Shown here piece after piece: positions 36,330 through 44,700 of a stretch of 64,000 bases of DNA (the first letter of the stretch is position 1; each line of letters opens with the position of its first letter). Under the pieces are notes generated by a model that worked only from the letters and a program-made list of their open reading frames with translations, ran no database searches and had not been told where the DNA came from. This DNA is from Blastococcus xanthinilyticus (GTDB taxonomy: Bacteria > Actinomycetota > Actinomycetes > Mycobacteriales > Geodermatophilaceae): the NCBI RefSeq assembly GCF_008124835.1, contig NZ_VNHW01000002.1, forward strand, positions 372,001 through 436,000, given 5' to 3'. Both the position numbers and the translations under genes were made by a program.

Positions 36330-36371
36330 AGGGCCCGGCCCGTCTCTCCTCGGGGAGGCGGGCCGGGCCCT
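36330..36371 (+). terminator. moeZ terminator
   Basis: Stem AGGGCCCGGCCCG (36330-36342) with CGGGCCGGGCCCT (36359-36371), further paired inside by CTCTCC/GGGGAG. It ends 5 nt before ATG 36376, which disfavours that codon as the start of the next gene. Confidence 0.8.
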
Positions 36372-36390
36372 CGGCATGTTCACTTCTCCC

Positions 36391-36972
36391 ATGTCCGACT
36401 TCTCGCCCGTGGAGCTGCTCGAGCTCTTCCAGCGGGCCCAGAACCAGTTCACCGACCGGGTCGACGCGGTGGAGCCCGACCGCTGGGAGGACCAGGCCCT
36501 CCCCGAGTGGACGGTCGCCGATCTGGTGGCGCACCTGGTCAGCGAACAGCTGTGGGTGCCGCCGCTGATGGCCGGCGAGCCCTACGCCGAGGGCCGCTTC
36601 CCGGACGAGACCAGCGACCTGCTCGGCAACGACCCGCTGCTCGGCTGGGAGTCCGCGGCCGACGGCGCGCTCTCGGCGTTCGCCGAGGACGAGGGCCTGG
36701 TCCGGACGGTGCACCTGTCCCGGGGGCCCACGCCCAGCGCCGAGTACATCTTCGAGATGACCACCGATCTCACCGTGCACGCCTGGGACCTGGCGCACGC
36801 CACCGGCGGTGACACCGAGCTCGACGGCGAGCTGGTGACGGCGGCGCTGGTCTACGCCGAACGGCTGCCGGAGGACGGCGTGCCCGGCGTGTTCGGCCCG
36901 CCGCTGGACGTCTCCGCCGCAGCGGATCCGCAGACCCGGCTGCTGGCGCGGTTCGGCCGCAAGGCCACCTGA
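36391..36972 (+). CDS. Mycothiol-dependent maleylpyruvate-isomerase-family (TIGR03086/DinB fold) protein
   Basis: 193 residues. DinB-like four-helix bundle: AVEPDRWEDQALPEWTVADLVAHLVSEQLWV (His metal ligand), FEMTTDLTVHAWDLAHATGG (His-x-x-x-His ligands) and a C-terminal GVFGPPLDVSAAADPQTRLLARFGR. These proteins often use mycothiol or bacillithiol as cofactor; substrate unknown. ATG 36391 is preferred over 36376 because the terminator stem ends just before the latter. Fits the mycoredoxin content of the window. Confidence 0.85.
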   Translation: MSDFSPVELLELFQRAQNQFTDRVDAVEPDRWEDQALPEWTVADLVAHLVSEQLWVPPLMAGEPYAEGRFPDETSDLLGNDPLLGWESAADGALSAFAEDEGLVRTVHLSRGPTPSAEYIFEMTTDLTVHAWDLAHATGGDTELDGELVTAALVYAERLPEDGVPGVFGPPLDVSAAADPQTRLLARFGRKAT

Positions 36973-37052
36973 CCGCCGCGGTCCTCGTCCCGCAGGCGGA
37001 CGTCCGCGCCACGGATGCCCGCCCGGCGGCCGGCGCTTGCCATGATCTGCCG

Positions 37053-37376
37053 GTGGCCGGCACCCCCTCCGCCAGCGATCCCGCCCTCGACGTCGACGAG
37101 GCGGTGTTCGACGTGGTCGAGCAGATCCCGCCGGGCCGGGTGAGCACCTACGGGGCGATCGGCCGGATCGTGGGCGTCGGCCCGCGCCGGGTCGCCCGCG
37201 CGCTGGCGCAGGGTGGGGCCGCGGTGCCCTGGCACCGGGTCCTGCGGGCGGACGGCTCGGCGGCCGAGCCCGTGCGGGTGCGGCAGCTGGAGCTGCTGGC
37301 CGGCGAGGGCGTGCCCGTGCGCAACGGGAGGGTCGTGCTGGCGGCGGTCGGCTGGCCGGACCGCGCCGGGGAGTAG
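37053..37376 (+). CDS. Alkyltransferase-like (ATL) DNA-damage recognition protein
   Basis: 107 residues. Matches the MGMT DNA-binding domain (VFDVVEQIPPGRVSTYGAIGRIVG with RRVARALAQGG), but the active-site PCHR is VPWHRVLRADG (nt 37227-37240 region): Trp replaces the alkyl-acceptor Cys. ATL proteins flip out O6-alkylguanine and hand it to nucleotide excision repair rather than reverse it. Its place just upstream of adnAB matches the mycobacterial homologue. GTG 37053. Confidence 0.88.
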   Translation: MAGTPSASDPALDVDEAVFDVVEQIPPGRVSTYGAIGRIVGVGPRRVARALAQGGAAVPWHRVLRADGSAAEPVRVRQLELLAGEGVPVRNGRVVLAAVGWPDRAGE

Positions 37377-37485
37377 CACCGCGGGATGACGCCGGCGCCG
37401 CCCAGGATCGACCCGTGGGGCGATGTGCGGGGTGACCTCGGCGGCGTGGACTGACAGGGTGCTGACGTCGACCCCGGAGAGATCC

Positions 37486-38232
37486 GTGCCCCCTGTCGGA
37501 GAACCCGCCCGCCGAAGGCCCCGCCGAGCCGTCCGGTGGCTCCGCCGCGGTGGCCGCGTGCTGGCCGTCCTGCTGATCGTGCTGACGGCCGGCGTCGCCG
37601 TCCTCTGGGCGGCGACGCCCGGGGTGGACGACGCCCGGCAGCGGGTGGCCGAGCGGGTGGCCGAGCACGGCGGCATCCCGCTGGCGGGCGATGCGCCACC
37701 CCGGATCGCCGCCGCCCTGCTGGCCACCGAGGACAGCCACTTCCACGACCACCCCGGCGTCGACTGGCGCGGCGTCCTGCGGGCGCCCCTCGGCCTGCTG
37801 ACGGGTGAGGACCAGGGCGGGTCGACCCTGCACCAGCAGCTGGCCCGGATCCTGTACGAGGACGGCGCGACCGACCCGGCGGCCAAGGCCCGCGCGGTGG
37901 TCCTGGCCGTCAAGGTGGACCGGGAGTGGAGCGACACGGAGATCCTGCGGATGTACCTCGACGCCGCCTACTTCGGGCACGGCTTCTACGGCGTCGGCAG
38001 CGCGGCGCAGGGCTACTTCGGGCTGCCCCCGGAGGAGCTGGACTGGGCGCAGGCGACGGTGCTCGTCGGCCTCGTGCAGGCGCCCAGTGCCTACGACCCG
38101 TTCCGCTCTCCCGACCTGGCCGCGGCCCGCCAGGAGCACGTCCTCGGCCGCCTGGTCGCGGTCGGCGTCCTCGACCGGGCGGAGGCCGACGACATCGCGG
38201 CCCGGCCGTGGGGACTGGTCGGGGGGAGCTGA
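37486..38232 (+). CDS. GT51 monofunctional peptidoglycan glycosyltransferase
   Basis: 248 residues. Basic N-terminus, one membrane span (about 23-43), then the GT51 domain: AALLATEDSHFHDHPGVDWRGVL with catalytic Glu82, GGSTLHQQLARILY, AVKVDREWSDTEILRMYLDAAYFGHGFYGVGSAAQGYFG (motifs 3-5), and LVGLVQAPSAYDP. No transpeptidase domain follows, so it polymerises lipid II without cross-linking, like MtgA. The GTG at 37486 has GGAGAG 4-5 nt upstream; GTG 37459 is an alternative. Confidence 0.85.
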   Translation: MPPVGEPARRRPRRAVRWLRRGGRVLAVLLIVLTAGVAVLWAATPGVDDARQRVAERVAEHGGIPLAGDAPPRIAAALLATEDSHFHDHPGVDWRGVLRAPLGLLTGEDQGGSTLHQQLARILYEDGATDPAAKARAVVLAVKVDREWSDTEILRMYLDAAYFGHGFYGVGSAAQGYFGLPPEELDWAQATVLVGLVQAPSAYDPFRSPDLAAARQEHVLGRLVAVGVLDRAEADDIAARPWGLVGGS

Positions 38233-38329
38233 CCGCCGGCCCGCATTGCCGGCACGTGTCCGGCAACCCCGTGCGAACCAGTTCGCCGCGCCACCTTCAG
38301 TTCCCGGCCGTCCGTGCCGATCCGAGGGC

Positions 38330-38491
38330 ATGAACACGATGGCGTGCCGGGCGGTCGCCCAGGCCGGGCTGATGGCTGGAACCGCGTCGCTGGACCGCGA
38401 GCAGGCGTGGCCGCTGCTCCTCGTCGCCGGCTGGCTGACCACCGCGACCGATCTGATGCTCGAGCAGTCGCTGCTGGACTCGCTGGCCTGA
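38330..38491 (+). CDS. Possible 53-residue small protein
   Basis: ATG 38330 after CGAGGGC, 53 codons, Ala/Leu-rich with one mildly hydrophobic segment (WPLLLVAGWLTTATDLML). Immediately after its stop lies a 9-bp hairpin (38498-38519), which suggests a real transcript ends here. No homologue is recognised. Low certainty; it could be a chance ORF in a 320-bp gap. Confidence 0.35.
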   Translation: MNTMACRAVAQAGLMAGTASLDREQAWPLLLVAGWLTTATDLMLEQSLLDSLA

Positions 38492-38497
38492 TCCCGG

Positions 38498-38519
38498 GCG
38501 GGCGCGCCCACGCGCCCGC
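38498..38519 (+). terminator. Hairpin after small ORF, before adnA
   Basis: GCGGGCGCG (38498-38506) pairs perfectly with CGCGCCCGC (38511-38519), CCCA loop, starting 6 nt after the small ORF stop. Confidence 0.5.
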
Positions 38520-38554
38520 GCCGGATCGTCGTACCCCCGTGCTTCCATCGGGGG

Positions 38555-41500
38555 GTGGCACAGCACGGCGGTGAGAGCGGTCCGGTCTACCGGCTGCTGC
38601 CGGGGGAGCCGCCGCGCACCACGGCGCCGCGGCTCGACCCGACGCAGCAGGCGGTCGTCGACCACGCCGGGGGGCCGCTGCTGGTGCTCGCCGGCCCCGG
38701 CACCGGGAAGACCACCACGATCGTCGAGGCCGTCGCCCGCCGGATCGACACCGGGATCGATCCCGAGCAGATCCTGGTCCTGACCTTCAGCCGCAAGGCC
38801 GCTGCCGAGCTGCGCACCCGAATCACCGCCCGGGTGGCCCGCACCATCCGTGAGCCGCTGGCCCGCACCTTCCACTCCTACGCCTACGGCGTGCTGCGCC
38901 GCGCCGCCGTGCTGCGCGGCGACCCGCCGCCGCGCCTGCTCACCGCCGCCGAGCAGGACGCGGTCGTCGCCGAGCTGCTGCGCGGCGACGCCGAGGGCGT
39001 GGGCACCGTGCGCTGGCCCGCCGACCTCGCGCCGGCGCTGGGCACCGAGGGGTTCCGGGCGGAGCTGCGCGAGCTGCTGCTGCGCGCGACGGAGCGGGGG
39101 GTCGGCCCCGCGCGGCTGGCCGCCTGGGGCCGCGAGACCGGCCGCGAGCACTGGGTGCACGCCGCCGCGTTCCAGCAGCAGTACGAGAACGTCAGCGACT
39201 TCTGGGTCGCCTCCCGCGGGGACGCCTCCGGGTACGACCCGGCGGAGCTGGTCCGCCAGGCCATCCTCGAGCTGAGCGAGGACCCGGAGCTGCTCCGCCA
39301 GGAGCGCGAGCGGGCCAGCTGGCTGTTCGTCGACGAGTACCAGGACACCGATCCGGCGCAGGTCGAGCTGCTGGCGCTGCTCGCCGGGGGCGGCGGCAAC
39401 CTGGTCGCGGTCGGCGACCCGGACCAGTCCATCTACGCCTTCCGCGGGGCCGAGCCCCGCGGCATCGTGGAGTTCCCCGACCGGTTCCGGCACACCGACG
39501 GCCGCGCGGCCGACCGGGTCTCGCTGGGCGTCTGCCGGCGGTCGGGGGAGGAGCTGCTGCGGATCAGCCGGCGGGTGGCCGAGGGGCTGCCCGGCCCCTG
39601 GGAGCACCGCCGGTTGGCGGCGGGGGAGTCGACGCCCCCCGGCGAGGCGGAGGTGCACGTCTTCGGTTCGGCCGCGGTCGAGGCGGTCTACGTCGCCGAC
39701 GTGCTGCGCCGGGCGCACCTGCTCGACGGCGTGCCGTGGTCGCAGATGGCGGTGGTCGTGCGGACGGCCGGGGTGCTCGGGCCGTTCCGCCGGGCGCTGG
39801 CGTCCGCCGGCGTGCCGGTCACCGTCTCCACCGACGACCTGCCGCTGGCCGCGCAGCCCGCGGTGGCCCCGTTGCTGCACGCGCTCACGGCGCTGCTCCC
39901 GCGTCCCGACGGCGAGCCGACCGGTCTCGACGAGCCGGGAGCCGAGGCGCTGCTGGCCTCTCCGCTGGGCGGCGCCACCGTCCTGGACCTCCGCCGGCTG
40001 CGCCGTGCGGTACGGGTGGCCCAGGCCCAGCGGGGCGTCGACGCCGCCGAGCGGGGAACTCCGCTGGCCGACGCGCTCACCGACGAGGCGCTGCTCGAGG
40101 CGCTGCCCGAGCAGCTGGCCCGGCCGGCCGCGCGGGTGGCGGCGGTGATGGCCGCCGGCCGGCTAGCGCTGGCGCAGGACGGCACCGCGGAGGACGTGCT
40201 GTGGGCGATGTGGCAGCGCAGCGGGCTGGGCGCCCGCTGGGCGCGGGCCAGCGCCGCCGGCGGTCCGCCGGGAGCCGTCGCCGACCGCGACCTGGACGCC
40301 GTCGTCGCGCTGTTCGACGCCGCCGCGGGGTTCGTCGACCGGCTGCCGTCGGCCGACGTCCGGGCGTTCGTCGCCCACCTGTCGGCACAGGAGCTGCCCG
40401 GTGACACCGGCGCCGCCCGGGGGGCCGCCGGCGAGACGGTCCGGCTGCTCACCGCGCACGCCGCGAAGGGCCTGGAGTGGGACGTGGTGTGCGTCTCCGG
40501 CGTGCAGGAGGGCGTGTGGCCCGACCTCCGCGAGCGGGCGTCGCTGCTCGGCGCGGAGGTGCTGGTCGAGAAGGCCGCAGGGCTCGACGCCGCGGGCACC
40601 GACCGCCGCACGCTGGCCCTGGCCGAGGAGCGCCGGCTGTTCTACGTCGCCACCACCCGCGCCCGGCGGCGGCTCGTCGTCACCGCCATCGAGGGGGCGC
40701 TGGACAGCGCGGACGCCGGCGCCACCGCCTCCCGGTTCCTCGACCTGGTCGAGCCACCCTCCGCCGACGGCCGTCCGCTCACCGAGCTGCCCCGGGCGCT
40801 CACCCTGCCCGCGCTGGTCGCCGAGCTGCGCCGGGCGGTCACCGATCCGCAGACGCCCCCGGCCCGCCGTGCCCCGGCTGCGGCGCTGCTCCGCCGGCTG
40901 GCCGACGAGGGCGTGGCCGGCGCCGCGCCCGCCCGCTGGTGGGGCCTCGCCCCGCTGTCGGACGACGCGCCGCTGGTGCCGGAGGAGGAGCCGGTGCGCG
41001 TGCGTCCCTCGGCCATCGAGACCTTCCAGCGCTGCCCGCTGCGCTGGGTGCTGGGCGCGGTCGGCGCCGAGGCCTCGCCGGACGCCACCCGCACCGTCGG
41101 GACGGCGGTGCACGCGGTCGCCCAGCAGGTCGCCGAGGGGCTGCCGCCGGCCGACGCGCGGGCGGTGCTGGACGGCGAGCTGGACCAGCTCGACCTCGGC
41201 CCCGGCTGGGCCGACCAGCGGCAGCGCGTCCAGGCCCAGGACATGCTCGACCGCTTCCTCCGCTGGCACGCCGCCAACGGCCGGGAGCTGCTCAGCGCCG
41301 AGGGGAACGTCGACGTCGTGATCGGCCGGGCGCGCATCCGTGGGCAGGTGGACCGGCTCGAGCGGGACGCCGAGGGGCGGCTGGTCGTCGTCGACCTCAA
41401 GACCGGGAAGACGGCGGCCAAGAACACCGAGGAGCACGGCCAGCTCGCCGCCTACCAGGTGGCGATCGCCGCCGGCGGGTTCGCCGAGCACGGCACCGTG

Positions 41501-41737
41501 CCCGGCGGCGCCGCGCTGCTCCAGGTCGGCACCGGCGCCAAGGCCAAGGAGCAGCACCAGGAGCCGCTGCCCGCCGACGTGCCGCTGGACCAGACCTGGG
41601 CCGGGCAGCTGGTGGCCGAGGTCGGCGAGGGGATGGGCGCCGGCACGTTCGAGGTGCGCACCGGCAGCCACTGCGCGCGGTGCCCCGCCCGGCGCAGCTG
41701 CCCGCTGCAGGAGCGCGGACGGCAGGTGACCGGATGA
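38555..41737 (+). CDS. adnA: AdnA subunit of the AdnAB helicase-nuclease
   Basis: Dual motor-nuclease that resects DNA double-strand breaks for homologous recombination. 1060 residues, as in mycobacteria. UvrD-type helicase: LDPTQQAVVDHAGGPLLVLAGPGTGKTTT in segments (Q motif, Walker A about 47-53), FTFSRKAA-like LTFSRKAAAELRTRI, VDEYQDTDPAQVELL about residue 260, GDPDQSIYAFRGAEP, LTAHAAKGLEWDVVCV near 636, and VATTRARRRL. The C-terminal RecB-like nuclease has RARIRGQVDRLE, VVVDLKTGKT and QLAAYQVAI. Four Cys (RCPLRW about 827; CARCPARRSC at 1041-1050) should hold a 4Fe-4S cluster. GTG start 38555; stop overlaps adnB by 4 nt. Confidence 0.95.
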   Translation: MAQHGGESGPVYRLLPGEPPRTTAPRLDPTQQAVVDHAGGPLLVLAGPGTGKTTTIVEAVARRIDTGIDPEQILVLTFSRKAAAELRTRITARVARTIREPLARTFHSYAYGVLRRAAVLRGDPPPRLLTAAEQDAVVAELLRGDAEGVGTVRWPADLAPALGTEGFRAELRELLLRATERGVGPARLAAWGRETGREHWVHAAAFQQQYENVSDFWVASRGDASGYDPAELVRQAILELSEDPELLRQERERASWLFVDEYQDTDPAQVELLALLAGGGGNLVAVGDPDQSIYAFRGAEPRGIVEFPDRFRHTDGRAADRVSLGVCRRSGEELLRISRRVAEGLPGPWEHRRLAAGESTPPGEAEVHVFGSAAVEAVYVADVLRRAHLLDGVPWSQMAVVVRTAGVLGPFRRALASAGVPVTVSTDDLPLAAQPAVAPLLHALTALLPRPDGEPTGLDEPGAEALLASPLGGATVLDLRRLRRAVRVAQAQRGVDAAERGTPLADALTDEALLEALPEQLARPAARVAAVMAAGRLALAQDGTAEDVLWAMWQRSGLGARWARASAAGGPPGAVADRDLDAVVALFDAAAGFVDRLPSADVRAFVAHLSAQELPGDTGAARGAAGETVRLLTAHAAKGLEWDVVCVSGVQEGVWPDLRERASLLGAEVLVEKAAGLDAAGTDRRTLALAEERRLFYVATTRARRRLVVTAIEGALDSADAGATASRFLDLVEPPSADGRPLTELPRALTLPALVAELRRAVTDPQTPPARRAPAAALLRRLADEGVAGAAPARWWGLAPLSDDAPLVPEEEPVRVRPSAIETFQRCPLRWVLGAVGAEASPDATRTVGTAVHAVAQQVAEGLPPADARAVLDGELDQLDLGPGWADQRQRVQAQDMLDRFLRWHAANGRELLSAEGNVDVVIGRARIRGQVDRLERDAEGRLVVVDLKTGKTAAKNTEEHGQLAAYQVAIAAGGFAEHGTVPGGAALLQVGTGAKAKEQHQEPLPADVPLDQTWAGQLVAEVGEGMGAGTFEVRTGSHCARCPARRSCPLQERGRQVTG

Positions 41738-44700
41738 CCCACGACGGGCAGCTGTCCTTCGACGACCTGCTGGCGGAGGCCCCGGCGGCGCCGCAGGAGC
41801 CCCGCCGGCTGCTGACGCCGGCAGAGGTGGCCGAGCGCTGCGGGCTCTCCTACGCGCCGTCGGACGAGCAGGCCGGCGTCGTCCGCGCGCCCACCGACCG
41901 GCCGCTGGTGGTCGTCGCCGGCGCCGGCTCGGGCAAGACCGAGACCATGGCAGCGCGGGTGTCCTACCTGGTCGCCAACCGGATCGTGGAGCCCGAGGCG
42001 ATCCTCGGCCTCACCTTCACCCGCAAGGCCGCCAGCGAGCTCAACGAGCGGATCCGGCTCCGCCTGGGGGCGCTGGCCCGGCACCCGTCCACCGAGGACG
42101 ACCTCCGCGAGCGCCTGGCCATCGCCCAGCCGACGGTCTCGACCTACCACGGGTACGCGGCGTCGCTCGTGGCCGAGCACGGGCTGCGGATCGGGGTGGA
42201 GCCCGGCGCCGGCGTCCTCGGGCCGGCCATGTGCTGGGGCCAGGCGACGACGGCGGTGGCCGCCTGGACCGGCGACATGTCCGACGTGCCGCTGTCGCTG
42301 CTCACCACGGTCGAGGACGTGCTGGCACTGGCCGCCGAGATGGGGGAGCACGACGTCACCCCGGCGGCGCTGCGCGCCTGGACGGCGCGGCTGGAGGCGC
42401 AGATCGCGGGATACGCGGACGCGCCGAAGAAGAAGGGGCCCTACGCCGCGGTGACCGAGCTGCTGGCCCGCCAGCGGGCCCGCGTGGCGCTGCTGCCGCT
42501 GGTCGAGGCGTTCGAGGCCCGCAAGCGGGCGATGGGCTCCATCGACTACGCCGACCAGGTGTCCTACGCCGCGCGGATCGCCGTCGCCTCGCCCGAGGTG
42601 GGGCGCCGCGAGCGCGCGCGCTGGCAGGTGGTGCTGCTGGACGAGTACCAGGACACCAGCGTCGGGCAGCTCCGGATGCTCGAAGCGCTCTTCGGCGGGG
42701 ACAGCGGCCATCCGGTGCTGGCCGTCGGCGACCCCCGCCAGTCGATCTACGGCTGGCGCGGCGCGTCCGCGGGCACGATCGAGCGGTTCGCCCGCACCTT
42801 TCCCGGGCGCCCCGGCCGGGGCGCGCAGCGGCTGACGCTGGCCACCAGCTGGCGCAACGACGAGGCGGTGCTCGCCGTGGCCAACGCCGTCTCGGCGATG
42901 CTGCCGGAGCCGGCCCAGCCACTGCCCGACCTGGCGCCTGCACCGACGGCGGGCCGCGGCGCGGTCACCGTCGGGCTGTACGACACCGTGGCCGACGAGA
43001 CGGCGGCGCTGGCCGACCGGTTCGCGCGTGCGTGGTACTCGGGTGTGGAAGCCGCTCGTCCCGAGTGGGCCCCGGAGGGGTCCGCGCAGGGGCGACGCAG
43101 CGGCTCCACGCAATCAGGGGACGGCACCTGGCCGCGGTGCGGTCCGGAGGACCGCGATGTCATGGCCCCGGAGGGGTCCGCGCAGGGACGACGCAGTGGC
43201 TCCGCCGAGCAGGGGGACGGCACCTGGCCGCGGTGCGGTCCGGAGGACCGCGATGCAATGCAGCACCCGTCGATGGCTGTCCTGGTGCGCACCCGGAAGC
43301 AGCTGCCGGGCATCGCCGCCGCGCTGCGCGAGCGCGGCCTGCCCGTCGAGGTGGTGGGGCTGGGCGGGCTGCTCGAGGTGCCCGAGGTGTCCGACGTGGT
43401 GGCCACGCTGACGGTGCTGGTCGACCCCACCGCCGGGGACGCGATGGGCCGGCTGCTCACCGGTGCCCGGTGGCGGATCGGGCCGCGCGACCTCGCTGCG
43501 CTGGAGGCGCGCGCCCGGGCGCTGGTGCGCTCCCGCCGCCCCGCCCGCCCGGACGAGGGCGGGCAGCCGACAGAGGGGCCGGGGGCCGTCGAGCCGCCGC
43601 AGGAGCGCGGCAGCATCGTCGAGGCGCTGGACGACCTCGGCGACGCCGCGCAGTACTCGCCCACCGGCTACCGGCGGCTGCGCCGGCTGGGCGGCGAACT
43701 GGCCCACCTCCGCACGCGGATCGGCGACTCGCTGCCCGACCTGGTCGACGAGGTGGCCCGCACGCTCGGGCTGGAGACCGAGCTGGCCAGCGCGCCCGGA
43801 GTCAGCCCGGCCGGTGCGCGGGCGCACCTGGACGCCCTCCACGGCGTCGCCGCGGAGTTCACCGAGCTGGCCGAGCTGCCCTCGCTGCCGGCGTTCCTGG
43901 GCTACCTGCGGGACGCCGAGGAGCGCGAGCGGGGGCTGGAACCCGGCGAGGTCGCGGTCAACCGGGAGGCGGTGCAGCTGCTCACCGGCCACTCGGCCAA
44001 GGGGCTGGAGTGGGACGTCGTCGCCGTGCCCGGGATGACCGTCGACCAGTTCCCCGCGCGCAGCAACGCCAGCGACTCCTGGATCAAGGACCCGGGCGCC
44101 GTCCCGGTCGACCTCCGTCTCACCGACCGCGCCGAGCTGCCGCAGCTGCGGCTGCCGGTGCCCGGCTCGGGTGACCAGGCAGCGGTGCGCGACGCCCTGG
44201 AGGACTACGTCCAGGAGTGGAAGGACTTCGGCCGCGACGAGGAGATCCGGCTCGGCTACGTCGCCGTCACCCGCGCCAAGCGGCTGCTGCTGTGCTCGGG
44301 CAGCTGGTGGCGCGACGGGGTCCGGCCGTGCGGGCCGTCGTCCCTGCTGCACACCGCGAAGGAGGCGTGCGAGGCCGGTGCCGGCACCGTCGTGCAGTGG
44401 GCAGCCGCACCGGAGGACGGCGCCACCAACCCGGCGCTGGAGGAGTGGCCGGTCGGGGTGTGGCCGGCCGACCCGCTGTCGGAGCCGCGCCGTCGGGCGC
44501 TGACCGCCGCCGCCCAGCTGGTCGAGGGCGCTGCCCCGCACCCGCTGGACCCCGACCTGGTGCTCGGCGAGCCGGACGAGCTGGTGGCCTCGTGGGTGCG
44601 CGACGCCGACCTGCTGCTCCGCGAGCGCGCCGCCGCGGCCCGCCCGACCGTCGAGGTGCCGCTGCCCTCGCACCTGTCGGTGTCGGCGCTGGTCACGCTG

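Noticed and set aside
38274-38285. SOS box-like CGAAC-CA-GTTCG before adnA
   Set aside because: The two-base spacing does not match the actinobacterial LexA site, which has four bases between GAAC and GTTC, and it lies over 260 bp from adnA.
43058-43261. AdnB insertion as an assembly or frameshift error
   Set aside because: Both units keep frame, carry intact hairpins, and differ from each other and from the other loci at several bases, so a simple duplication artefact is unlikely; long reads would settle it.
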